Below the pieces are notes generated by a model. That model saw nothing but the letters and a program-made list of their open reading frames with translations, was not told where the DNA came from and did no database searches. From Actinomycetes bacterium (lineage in GTDB: Bacteria > Actinomycetota > Actinomycetes > S36-B12 > UBA10799): a DNA stretch of 5,534 nt. The stretch covers positions 1 through 5,534 of the forward strand of contig JAKOZM010000194.1 in NCBI GenBank assembly GCA_029779995.1. Direction: 5' to 3'. Position 1 is the stretch's first letter. Each line of letters begins with the position of its first letter. The position numbers and the translations under genes are program-made. Of this stretch, positions 1 to 5,534 are shown piece after piece.

Positions 1-2358
1 AACCATCTCCTGGCGCAGGCCGGCGGCGTTCGCGCCAAGTCCGGGCACCCGGTCGATCACATCGATGACCAGATGGAAGCGATCGATGTCGTTGATCACG
101 CACATGTCGAAGGGAGTCGTCGTGGTGCCCTCCTCCTTGTACCCGCGCACATGCAGGTTGTCGTGTCCATTGCGCGAGTACGTCAGTCGGTGGATCAGCC
201 ACGGATAGCCGTGGTAGTTGAAGATGATCGGCCGGTCACTGGTGAACATCGCGTCGAACTCCGCGTCCGTGAGCCCGTGCGGATGCTCGGAGTGCGGCAG
301 CAGGCGCATCAGATCCACGACATTGACCACCCGCACCCGCAGGTCCGGCAGACGTTCGCGCAGAATCGCGACCGCTGCCAGCGTCTCCATCGTGGGAACA
401 TCCCCCGCACAGGCCATCACGACGTCGGGCTGTTGACCGGAGTCCGAGGACGCCCAGTCGAAGATCCCGAGCCCGCGCGTGCAATGCAGACGGGCCTGCT
501 CTGCATCCAGCAGATCCAACACCGGCTGTTTGCCGGCCACTACGACATTGACGTAATCGCGACTGCGCAGGCAGTGCTCCATCGTGGACAGCAAGGTGTT
601 GGTGTCCGGCGGGAGATACACCCGGATGACACCGGGCTTCTTGTTCACGACATGGTCGATGAAGCCGGGGTCCTGGTGGGAGAACCCGTTGTGGTCCTGG
701 CGCCACACATGGGAGGTCAGCAGGTAGTTCAGCGAGGCGATGGGTGCCCGCCACCCGATGTCCTGGGTGGTGTTGAGCCACTTGGCGTGCTGGTTGAACA
801 TCGAGTCGACGATGTGGATGAAGGCCTCGTAACAGGAGAACAGGCCGTGGCGCCCCGTCAACAGGTAACCCTCCAGCCAGCCCTGGCAGGTGTGTTCGCT
901 GAGGATCTCCATGACCCGACCCTCCCGACCGAGGAAGCCGTCCCACTCCTCGTCCAGGATCTGCGCCTCCCAGGTCTTCTTCGTTACCTCCAGCACCCCG
1001 GCGAGCCGGTTGGACTCCGTTTCGTCAGGGCCGAAGATCCGGAAGTTGCTGGAATCGTCGTTCATCGCCATCACATCGCGCAGGAAGCTGCCGAGCACCC
1101 GCGTGGGCTCATGCACCTCCCGGGCCGGCGACGCGATCGGCACGCAGTAGTCCATCCAGTCGGGCATGCGCAGGGCCCGCAACAACCGGCCCCCATTGGC
1201 GTAGGGCTGGTCGGACATACGTTTGGTGCCTGCGGGAGCCATGGCCAGCAGATCGGCGGCGGGGCGGCCCTGGGCATCGAAGAGGTTCTGTGGCTGGTAC
1301 GACTTCAGCCACTGCTCCAGCTGCCGAGCATGGTCAGGATTGTCATGGGTGTCATGCAGCGGGACCTGATGGCTGCGCCAGGTCCCTTCCACCTGCTTGC
1401 CGTCGACCACTCGTGGACCCGTCCAGCCCTTCGGACTGCGCAGGACGATCATCGGCCACTGGCCACGGGTGGTCTTCCCACCTTCTCGGGCGGCGCGCTG
1501 GATCTCCGCAATCTCGGACAGCGCGGTGTCCAGGGTGGCGGCCATCAGGTGGTGCATGTGCTCGGGGTCGTCACCCTCCACGAAATGGGGTTTCCAGCCG
1601 TACCCCACCAGCAGGGCGGTGAGCTCCTCATGTGGGATCCGGGCGAGCACGGTCGGATTGGCGATCTTGTAGCCGTTGAGGTGCAGGATGGGCAGGACGG
1701 CACCGTCGGTCACCGGGTTGAGGAACTTGTTGCTGTGCCACGACGCGGCCAGCGGTCCCGTCTCGGCCTCACCATCGCCGATCACACAGGCCACTAGCAG
1801 TTCCGGGTTGTCGAATGCGGCGCCGAAGGCATGGCTCAGCGAGTAGCCGAGTTCCCCGCCCTCGTGGATCGAACCAGGGGTCTCCGGCGCCACGTGCGAG
1901 GGGATGCCCCCCGGGAAGGAGAACTGCTTGAACAGCGCGCGCATCCCCGCCTCGTCCTGGGAGATGTCCGGGTAGTACTGCGAATAGGTGCCCTCCAGCC
2001 AGGCGTTCGCGACCAGTGCCGGCCCGCCATGACCGGGACCCGCGATGTAGATCATGTCCAGGTCATCGCGGTTGATGACCCGGTTGAGGTGGGCGTAGAT
2101 GAAGTTCAGGCCCGGCGTGGTCCCCCAGTGCCCGAGCAGGCGCGCTTTGATGTCTTCGGCCGACAGCGAACGGCGCAGGAGTGGGTTGTCGAGCAGGTAG
2201 ATCTGCCCCACTGACAAGTAGTTGGCAGCCCGGAACCAGCGGTTGAGCCCTTCTACCTCGGCGGCGGACAACCGTTCTGGGCTGACCTTGACCTTGCTGG
2301 TCGACGGATTAGCCTTCGCGGTGCGGGTGGGGGTCTCTCGTTTGGTTTTCGACGCCAT
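1..2358 (-). CDS. xfp: Phosphoketolase (xylulose-5-P/fructose-6-P), 3' end cut by window edge
   Basis: Thiamine-diphosphate enzyme of the cytoplasm. It cleaves xylulose-5-phosphate (and in many members fructose-6-phosphate) with phosphate, giving acetyl-phosphate plus glyceraldehyde-3-P or erythrose-4-P. The frame stays open for 786 codons from ATG at 2358 to base 1 with no stop; family members run about 790-830 residues, so only a short C-terminal tail is missing. Both classic phosphoketolase signatures are present: EGGELGY at residues 166-172, and GAAFDNP leading into the TPP/Mg motif GDGEAETGP at 179-202. Conserved histidines are visible in GHWGTTPG (H77), GPGHGG (H110), [10 protein letters not shown] (H155) and SHQDPG (H561). 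The middle and C-terminal domains are also recognisable ([18 protein letters not shown] around 487-504, and [13 protein letters not shown] near the end). The first 25 or so residues are a K/T/S-rich, probably disordered extension. AAAGG lies 7 nt before the ATG. It diverges from the small membrane gene. No ackA or pta partner is visible. Substrate preference cannot be read from sequence. Confidence 0.97.
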   Translation of the reverse strand, partial: MASKTKRETPTRTAKANPSTSKVKVSPERLSAAEVEGLNRWFRAANYLSVGQIYLLDNPLLRRSLSAEDIKARLLGHWGTTPGLNFIYAHLNRVINRDDLDMIYIAGPGHGGPALVANAWLEGTYSQYYPDISQDEAGMRALFKQFSFPGGIPSHVAPETPGSIHEGGELGYSLSHAFGAAFDNPELLVACVIGDGEAETGPLAASWHSNKFLNPVTDGAVLPILHLNGYKIANPTVLARIPHEELTALLVGYGWKPHFVEGDDPEHMHHLMAATLDTALSEIAEIQRAAREGGKTTRGQWPMIVLRSPKGWTGPRVVDGKQVEGTWRSHQVPLHDTHDNPDHARQLEQWLKSYQPQNLFDAQGRPAADLLAMAPAGTKRMSDQPYANGGRLLRALRMPDWMDYCVPIASPAREVHEPTRVLGSFLRDVMAMNDDSSNFRIFGPDETESNRLAGVLEVTKKTWEAQILDEEWDGFLGREGRVMEILSEHTCQGWLEGYLLTGRHGLFSCYEAFIHIVDSMFNQHAKWLNTTQDIGWRAPIASLNYLLTSHVWRQDHNGFSHQDPGFIDHVVNKKPGVIRVYLPPDTNTLLSTMEHCLRSRDYVNVVVAGKQPVLDLLDAEQARLHCTRGLGIFDWASSDSGQQPDVVMACAGDVPTMETLAAVAILRERLPDLRVRVVNVVDLMRLLPHSEHPHGLTDAEFDAMFTSDRPIIFNYHGYPWLIHRLTYSRNGHDNLHVRGYKEEGTTTTPFDMCVINDIDRFHLVIDVIDRVPGLGANAAGLRQEMV

Positions 2359-2365
2359 GTTCGCA

Positions 2366-2370
2366 CCTTT
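2366..2370 (-). promoter_or_regulatory. Ribosome binding site of xfp
   Basis: AAAGG on the minus strand, 7 nt before the ATG at 2358. It supports this start, which also places the conserved region ([12 protein letters not shown], from residue 44) after a short N-terminal extension. No convincing -10/-35 pair for xfp was found in the remaining upstream bases. Confidence 0.6.
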
Positions 2371-2414
2371 GCGCAGATGCCGCGCTCAGGCCAGTCGGCG
2401 CGCTGGTGGTCAGG

Positions 2415-2436
2415 CATGGACCGGTGTGGTCCCATG
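2415..2436. repeat. Imperfect inverted repeat in the divergent intergenic region
   Basis: CATGGACC (2415-2422) and GGTCCCATG (2428-2436) are reverse complements apart from one extra C, with a 5-nt spacer (GGTGT). The dyad lies between the divergent xfp and small membrane protein genes, ending 5 nt before the latter's ATG and about 57 nt upstream of the xfp ATG. It could be an operator for either gene, or a hairpin over the small gene's start. With arms this short it could also be chance. Confidence 0.35.
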
Positions 2437-2441
2437 GAGGT

Positions 2442-2711
2442 ATGAGTAACGACGACGACATCGAGCGCCTGTTGCGCGAGGTGAACAGCATGACCAGCCC
2501 GGGAGCCCAACCGCCGGCGAAACGACCTGATGCCGAGGTGGCTCAGCAGTCCAGCGGGGGCTCCGCCGCCATGGTCCTGGTGATCTCAGCGGTGATCGGG
2601 ATCGTGGGCTGGGTACTGGGCTTCCTGCCCTTGGTCGATGGCGTCTGGCTGGGCCTCGGAGGGTTCCTCGGCTCCTTCCTCGCCTTGACCGTCTACCGCC
2701 GCCTCAGCTAA
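2442..2711 (+). CDS. Small two-helix membrane protein of unknown function (89 aa)
   Basis: I do not recognise this as a named family. Residues 1-15 are acidic and probably helical (MSNDDDIERLLREV), followed by a polar Pro/Ala/Gln linker to about residue 40. Two hydrophobic segments follow (roughly 42-60, MVLVISAVIGIVGWVLGFL, and 65-84, VWLGLGGFLGSFLALTV), ending in YRRLS. This fits a protein with two membrane passes and both ends in the cytoplasm. Codon third positions are GC-rich as in neighbouring genes, which supports real coding. Start choice is uncertain: GGAGG sits only 1 nt before the ATG, too close for a normal Shine-Dalgarno site, so either the message is leaderless or an upstream in-frame GTG (2424 or 2406) is used. 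The ATG gives the most natural protein. Its last 126 bp lie opposite the tail of the DUF3159 gene, codon facing codon. Confidence 0.65.
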   Translation: MSNDDDIERLLREVNSMTSPGAQPPAKRPDAEVAQQSSGGSAAMVLVISAVIGIVGWVLGFLPLVDGVWLGLGGFLGSFLALTVYRRLS

Positions 2712-3329
2712 CCGCCGCTGCTGGAACACCGGCCGCAGTAGCCGGTAGGTGACGTATGCCGCGAAGAGGAAGAGCGGCCAACCCATGACGATCTTGGCCG
2801 CACCCAGCGCCTCTACCCAGCCGGCCAGGTAGAGCGGCACCTGCACCAGGATGCGGCTACCGAACAGAAGGACCCACACCCAGGTGGCGGCCGCGAAAGT
2901 GCGCCGCAGTTCCGGGTCTTTGCGCCAGCCGCTCGGGTCGCCGGTGAACATCCCCACGACCACCCCCATCAACGGCCAGCGCACCGCCAGCGAGATCAGG
3001 AAGGCGGACCCGTAGGCCACGTTGACGATCAGACCCCACAGGAAGAAGTCGCGCGCCTGCCCGGTTCGGGCACTGACCCAGGCGGAGATCGCCACGCCGG
3101 CGAAACCAGCCAGGATCTGGGTGAGCGGCTCCTTGCGTAGCAGCCGCAGCACCAGGATGACCGCTCCCGTACCCAGTGCTGCGTACAGAGCGGGGCGCAA
3201 CTGGCGACCGTCGAACATGTAGACCAGCAGGAACACCACGGACGGCAGTCCGGAGTCGATCATGCCCCGCCAGCCTCCGATGGCACGCTCCAGCAGGACA
3301 GCCTCCGGATGGGCCTGCTGGTTGCTCAC
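2586..3329 (-). CDS. DUF3159 family integral membrane protein
   Basis: Conserved actinobacterial membrane protein with no established function. The family opening is clear: ERAIGGWRGMIDSGLPSVVF at residues 14-33. About six or seven hydrophobic segments follow (approximately 28-40, 46-64, 70-87, 94-112, 117-128, 145-167, 178-198). A characteristic loop TGDPSGWRKDPELRR lies at 129-143. The start is GTG at 3329, which overlaps the TGA of the OB-fold gene (GTGA, 4-bp overlap), so translation is probably coupled; no strong ribosome binding site is visible. After the last helix the protein continues as a hydrophilic, strongly acidic tail (residues 207-247) encoded entirely opposite the small membrane protein gene. 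Its codons there are less GC3-rich than in the body, so the tail looks like a later extension beyond the conserved domain. Family assignment rests on recalled motifs. Confidence 0.88.
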   Translation of the reverse strand: MSNQQAHPEAVLLERAIGGWRGMIDSGLPSVVFLLVYMFDGRQLRPALYAALGTGAVILVLRLLRKEPLTQILAGFAGVAISAWVSARTGQARDFFLWGLIVNVAYGSAFLISLAVRWPLMGVVVGMFTGDPSGWRKDPELRRTFAAATWVWVLLFGSRILVQVPLYLAGWVEALGAAKIVMGWPLFLFAAYVTYRLLRPVFQQRRLAEAAVDGQGEEGAEEPSEAQPDAIDQGQEAQYPAHDPDHR

Positions 3330-3655
3330 CCGATGCTCGGGATCGTCAGCTCGTACTCAGGGTTGAAGATGACCTTCCGGCCGTCACGAATGGCGACGCG
3401 GCCGCGAGCGCTGATCTTGCGGCTGGGCACGATACCGGTGAGGCGGCGACGCCCCAGCCAGACGAGGTGCACCATACCGGATTCATCGGACACGTCAGCC
3501 TCGAAGGACTCCACCCCACCGCTGGGGTGCAGCGTCACGCTGTGGACGTGGCCGCTGACCTCCACCACATCACCGATCTCGGCATCACAGATCTGCACAT
3601 GCTGGCACCTTTGGCCCGTGCTGGTCCGCGCGCTCCAGGACTTCTGAACTGACAC
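3326..3655 (-). CDS. OB-fold nucleic-acid-binding-like protein (109 aa)
   Basis: Small cytoplasmic protein of the actinobacterial OB-fold family found beside dut, DUF3710 and DUF3159 genes; its ligand is unknown. From the GTG at 3655 the protein has a short N-terminal segment, then a beta-rich domain of about 80 residues: [15 protein letters not shown] (30-44), [25 protein letters not shown] (51-75), ARGRV (83-87) and [12 protein letters not shown] (92-103). The HLVWLGRR and [11 protein letters not shown] strands are the family hallmarks. An ATG at 3715 would add 20 residues but would run through the divergent hydrolase's start. I prefer the GTG because it is preceded, after exactly 6 nt, by the -10-like hexamer TACCCT, a layout typical of leaderless actinobacterial genes. 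The stop overlaps the DUF3159 start by 4 bp, so the two are probably co-transcribed. Confidence 0.85.
   Translation of the reverse strand: MSVQKSWSARTSTGQRCQHVQICDAEIGDVVEVSGHVHSVTLHPSGGVESFEADVSDESGMVHLVWLGRRRLTGIVPSRKISARGRVAIRDGRKVIFNPEYELTIPSIG
3512..3529. repeat. Short perfect inverted repeat inside the OB-fold gene
   Basis: CACCCCA (3512-3518) and TGGGGTG (3523-3529) are exact reverse complements around a 4-nt loop (CCGC). In the gene this encodes the turn HPSGG, where Pro/Gly codons make GC-rich dyads common. No T-run follows on either strand, so it is not a standard terminator. Function, if any, is unknown. Confidence 0.3.
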
Positions 3656-3661
3656 ACTCCC

Positions 3662-3667
3662 AGGGTA
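3662..3667 (-). promoter_or_regulatory. Putative -10 element for the OB-fold gene (leaderless type)
   Basis: TACCCT on the minus strand fits the TANNNT -10 pattern and ends 6 nt before the GTG at 3655, which would put transcription start at or within a base of the start codon. The -35 region at 17-bp spacing (CTTTCA) matches the consensus poorly, as is common in actinobacteria. If real, OB-fold and DUF3159 have their own promoter in addition to any read-through from dut and DUF3710. Confidence 0.5.
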
Positions 3668-3679
3668 CCCGCGCTGGGC

Positions 3680-3685
3680 CACAAT
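3680..3685 (+). promoter_or_regulatory. Putative -10 element for the hydrolase-like gene (leaderless type)
   Basis: CACAAT matches four of the six bases of TATAAT and ends exactly 6 nt before the GTG at 3692. Transcription would start at the first base of the start codon. GAAAGG is present but abuts the GTG with no spacing, so it cannot act as a normal ribosome binding site, which favours a leaderless message. No good -35 is seen at 16-18 bp spacing. Confidence 0.5.
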
Positions 3686-3691
3686 GAAAGG

Positions 3692-4351
3692 GTGAGCGCC
3701 TGCCTGCTGTTGCACGGTGCCGGTTCCACCCCTGAGTTCATCCAGCGGGCGTTCGGCCCGGCGGTGCGATCCGCCGGTTTCGACCTCGTCGCACCGGACC
3801 TGGCGGGGCTCGATCTACCGGCCATCGTCCGGCGCATCGAAGCGACGCGCTTCGATGCGCTCGGCGGGGTATCCCTGGGCGCCCACGCCTGCGCGTTGTA
3901 CGCGGCCAGGGTCGCCTGGCAGGGTCCGCTTTACGCGGTGATGCCCGCCTGGACGGGGCCGCCCGGCCCCGTCGCAGCCCTCACGGCGCACACGGCCCAT
4001 CGCATCGAGCAGACATCCGTGGCGCAAGTCCTGGCTGACATCACTGCGACCGCCCCCGATGACTGGGTCACCGCTGAACTGGTCCGCGCCTGGTCGTCGA
4101 TGGAGGCTGCGGACCTCGTCGCAGCCCTGCGGGTGGCCGCCGATCAGCCCGCACCGACAGCCGCCGATCTGGCTGACCTGCGTACCACTACGACGATCGT
4201 GGCGTTGGCCGACGATCCGACGCATCCCCAGGACGTAGCCAGGCAGTGGGCGGAATTGAGTTCGGCCACGCTGCACGTCGTGGCGCGTGATGCCGGAGCA
4301 CGGGGGTTGGCCCGCTGGCTCCCGCAGGCCTTGGTCAGCGGGTCTCGGTGA
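3692..4351 (+). CDS. Alpha/beta-hydrolase-like protein (219 aa)
   Basis: Compact cytoplasmic alpha/beta-hydrolase-fold protein; substrate unknown. It begins directly with strand 1 and the oxyanion loop ([13 protein letters not shown], residues 4-16), continues with the strand 3 segment FDLVAPDL (30-37), and has the nucleophile elbow GGVSLGAH at 58-65 with Ser61 as predicted nucleophile. A likely acid loop is [10 protein letters not shown] (170-179, Asp174 or Asp175). At the place where the catalytic histidine usually sits, after the last strand, the sequence is [15 protein letters not shown] (195-209) with no histidine following the strand; His178 and His195 are the only nearby candidates, so activity is uncertain. 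At 219 residues with a small cap it is shorter than typical esterases of this fold. The GTG start is chosen because the HGAG loop follows immediately and a -10-like hexamer lies 6 nt upstream. It is divergent from the OB-fold gene and overlaps the end of DUF3710 by 17 bp. Confidence 0.85.
   Translation: MSACLLLHGAGSTPEFIQRAFGPAVRSAGFDLVAPDLAGLDLPAIVRRIEATRFDALGGVSLGAHACALYAARVAWQGPLYAVMPAWTGPPGPVAALTAHTAHRIEQTSVAQVLADITATAPDDWVTAELVRAWSSMEAADLVAALRVAADQPAPTAADLADLRTTTTIVALADDPTHPQDVARQWAELSSATLHVVARDAGARGLARWLPQALVSGSR
3832..3860. repeat. Perfect 13-bp inverted repeat within the hydrolase gene
   Basis: GCGCATCGAAGCG (3832-3844) and CGCTTCGATGCGC (3848-3860) are exact reverse complements around a 3-nt loop (ACG). 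The loop is exactly codon Thr52, so the stem is in codon register and encodes the segment [10 protein letters not shown] flanking G/T pair (3831 and 3861) could add a wobble pair in RNA. No T-run follows on either strand, so it is not a canonical intrinsic terminator. It lies about 180 bp upstream of the OB-fold start on the minus strand. Confidence 0.75.
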
Positions 4352-5087
4352 TCTCCGGACCCCGTTCGAAAGGCTCCAGATCCTCGAACCGCGCGTCCTC
4401 CTCGGCCTCGTCCTCGACCATCTCCTCGGTCTCAAGACCTGCGGGCGGGGTGAGAGGAATCAGATCCCCTGGCGCCATGGGCCGCTCACCGCGATCCACG
4501 ACACAGCCCGAAATGATGTCCTCGAAGAACTCGCCCATGCCCTCGTCAGTGGCGGCCGTGCCCATGAACATGCCCCGGATGAACCAGCGCGGGCCCTCGG
4601 CTCCGATGAACCGTGCGGCCTGGAATCCGCTGTTGCCCTCCGCGTCCTGAGCTGGGACATTTCCCAGCAGTTCGGGTCCGAATCGGCCGTCCTCCTTGCG
4701 CACCATCTGGCCACCGGCGTTGGTGATCTCGTTCTCCAGCTCCTCCATCACCTCAAGCCAGAAACCACCCGACCGGGGCGCGGCGACGGCCATCAACTGC
4801 AGGGCGGCCTGCCGCTCCTCCAACACGACGATGGCCAGCGCGAAGCTGTTCGACTCCTCGTTGTGTCCCTCAAGGTGCAATTGCATGTTGTCCACGATCG
4901 GGATGCGCAGCCCGCCGAGGTCCACCCTGGCGATCTCATCGTCCGGAGCGGCGCTGACGTCGTAGGGCCCGGCGTGCTGATCCGTACTCACCTCGACTAC
5001 CTCAGCGGCCATCTCGTCGACCACCACCGCCTCGTCGACTCCCGTGGTCTGCTCTGGCTCGGATCCGCCCTTACGTCGCTTGAACAC
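4335..5087 (-). CDS. DUF3710 domain-containing protein
   Basis: Conserved actinobacterial soluble protein usually encoded next to dut; molecular function not established. The conserved core spans about residues 40-215: [20 protein letters not shown] (40-59), [19 protein letters not shown] (95-113), [12 protein letters not shown] (134-145), [19 protein letters not shown] (158-176) and [13 protein letters not shown] (203-215). A basic start (MFKRRKGG) is followed by an acidic low-complexity stretch (10-35), and the C-terminal 35 residues are also strongly acidic; both ends look disordered. The start is GTG at 5087, with AAGGAG spaced 6 nt away. An ATG two codons upstream is followed at once by TGA and cannot be the start. 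The dut stop lies 44 nt upstream on the same strand, suggesting one operon. The 3' end overlaps the oppositely oriented hydrolase gene by 17 bp. No signal peptide or membrane segment is seen. Confidence 0.92.
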   Translation of the reverse strand: MFKRRKGGSEPEQTTGVDEAVVVDEMAAEVVEVSTDQHAGPYDVSAAPDDEIARVDLGGLRIPIVDNMQLHLEGHNEESNSFALAIVVLEERQAALQLMAVAAPRSGGFWLEVMEELENEITNAGGQMVRKEDGRFGPELLGNVPAQDAEGNSGFQAARFIGAEGPRWFIRGMFMGTAATDEGMGEFFEDIISGCVVDRGERPMAPGDLIPLTPPAGLETEEMVEDEAEEDARFEDLEPFERGPEITETR

Positions 5088-5093
5088 TCACAT

Positions 5094-5099
5094 CTCCTT
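5094..5099 (-). promoter_or_regulatory. Ribosome binding site of DUF3710 gene
   Basis: AAGGAG on the minus strand, 6 nt before the GTG at 5087. It decides the start: the only nearby in-frame ATG (5093-5091) directly abuts this site and is followed immediately by a TGA stop (5090-5088), giving an ATG-TGA-GTG arrangement. Confidence 0.8.
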
Positions 5100-5131
5100 G
5101 TCCTGGAACTGTCCCACCGTAACGCGCACGA

Positions 5132-5534
5132 TCAGGGCTGCGCGCCGCGATGGCCCCCTGTCGATCCGAAGCCGCCCGTGTCGCGCGCCGAACCCGGCAA
5201 CTGCGACACCTCGATCAACTCCACGTGCGGCACCTCTTGCACCACGAGCTGGGCGATCCGGTCCCCCCGCCGAAATTCAACGCTCTGGTGGCCATCCAGG
5301 TTGATCAGGATGACACCGATCTCACCGCGGTAGCCGGCGTCGATCGTGCCTGGACCGTTGACGACACCGACGCCGTGTTTGGCGGCCAGGCCGCTGCGGG
5401 GGTGCACGAATGCGGCGTACCCCGCAGGCAACGCGATAGCCACGCCCGTTGGCACCAAAGCCCGCTCACCCGGCGCGAGTGTGACATCGGTACGTGCGTA
5501 CAGGTCCAAGCCGGCGTCCCCAGGATGAGCGAAG
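5132..5534 (-). CDS. dut: dUTP diphosphatase (dUTPase), 5' end cut by window edge
   Basis: Homotrimeric enzyme that hydrolyses dUTP to dUMP and pyrophosphate, supplying dUMP for thymidylate synthesis and keeping uracil out of DNA. About 134 codons are present, ending at TGA (5134-5132); the missing N-terminus is probably 15-20 residues of the roughly 150 usual for the family. All five trimeric-dUTPase motifs can be read in order: motif 1 GDAGLDLYA at the window edge, motif 2 PRSGLA, motif 3 [15 protein letters not shown] with the catalytic Asp, motif 4 [10 protein letters not shown], and the flexible C-terminal motif 5 [10 protein letters not shown] that closes over the triphosphate. The frame runs open through the right edge, so the TTG at 5509 is an internal Leu codon and not the start. 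DUF3710 follows after 44 nt on the same strand. Confidence 0.97.
   Translation of the reverse strand, partial: FAHPGDAGLDLYARTDVTLAPGERALVPTGVAIALPAGYAAFVHPRSGLAAKHGVGVVNGPGTIDAGYRGEIGVILINLDGHQSVEFRRGDRIAQLVVQEVPHVELIEVSQLPGSARDTGGFGSTGGHRGAQP

Noticed and set aside
73..1797. 574-codon plus-strand open frame opposite xfp
   Set aside because: It is in codon register with xfp, so each codon is the reverse complement of an xfp codon. In high-GC genes stops are rare in that frame because they require TTA, CTA or TCA in the real gene; it ends at an xfp CTA codon. Its product has no recognisable domain, while the minus strand gives a full phosphoketolase.
1831..2214. 127-codon plus-strand open frame opposite the xfp N-terminal region
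   Set aside because: Also codon-register antisense to xfp, with His/Arg/Val-rich composition and no family resemblance.
2701..2760. Possible terminator after the small membrane gene
   Set aside because: No stem followed by a T-run is visible; the sequence is the interior of the DUF3159 gene.
3176..3652. 158-codon plus-strand open frame across the DUF3159/OB-fold junction
   Set aside because: It spans two real minus-strand genes that overlap by 4 bp and has no recognisable domain.
3656..3715. 20-residue N-terminal extension of the OB-fold protein from ATG 3715
   Set aside because: It would overlap the divergent hydrolase start and has no ribosome binding site, while the GTG at 3655 has a -10-like element at the spacing expected for leaderless genes. 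Not excluded outright.
3876..3885. 10-bp perfect palindrome TGGGCGCCCA in the hydrolase gene
   Set aside because: Short, GC-rich and within coding sequence for Leu-Gly-Ala-His; expected by chance at this length.
3815..4435. 206-codon minus-strand open frame opposite the hydrolase
   Set aside because: Arg/Gly-rich composition typical of an out-of-frame shadow; the plus strand shows HGAG and GVSLG hydrolase motifs.
4287..5333. 348-codon plus-strand open frame opposite DUF3710 and part of dut
   Set aside because: Codon-register antisense of DUF3710 that runs on across the DUF3710-dut gap. Both minus-strand genes have clear family motifs, and this product has none.

Overview
The window is dense, high-GC DNA from an actinomycete-type bacterium (Actinomycetota). 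Third codon positions are mostly G or C, GTG starts are common, and five of the seven genes form a block typical of this phylum: dut, DUF3710, an alpha/beta-hydrolase-like gene on the opposite strand, an OB-fold protein, and DUF3159. As I recall it, this block occurs in the same relative orientation in Mycobacterium tuberculosis (Rv2697c to Rv2693c). The sequence alone does not fix the genus. There is no sign of a phage, transposon, CRISPR array, tRNA or rRNA.

Layout, left to right. Bases 1-2358 (minus strand) hold nearly all of a phosphoketolase gene (xfp), whose C-terminal end lies beyond the left edge. An 83-bp divergent intergenic region (2359-2441) separates it from a small plus-strand gene (2442-2711) for an 89-residue membrane protein of unknown function. 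That gene overlaps tail to tail, by 126 bp and in codon register, a DUF3159 integral membrane protein gene (2586-3329, minus). DUF3159 overlaps by 4 bp the end of an OB-fold protein gene (3326-3655, minus). Divergent from the OB-fold gene, with 36 bp between the start codons, is an alpha/beta-hydrolase-like gene (3692-4351, plus). It ends in a 17-bp tail-to-tail overlap with a DUF3710 gene (4335-5087, minus). Upstream of DUF3710, and probably in one operon with it, is dut (5132 to beyond the right edge, minus), encoding dUTPase and missing only its N-terminus here.

Functionally there are two unrelated groups. Phosphoketolase cleaves xylulose-5-P and/or fructose-6-P to acetyl-phosphate and belongs to central carbon metabolism. 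dUTPase removes dUTP and protects DNA from uracil; the genes beside it (DUF3710, OB-fold, DUF3159) are conserved companions without an established role. No stretch longer than 83 bp lacks a gene, and no intrinsic terminator with a T-run was seen.

I see no evidence for a large undescribed system. The points most worth a second look are the 126-bp in-register antisense overlap at the end of DUF3159, a perfect 13-bp inverted repeat with a 3-nt loop inside the hydrolase gene, mirror-image leaderless-type promoters between the OB-fold and hydrolase genes, and the hydrolase's lack of an obvious C-terminal catalytic histidine.
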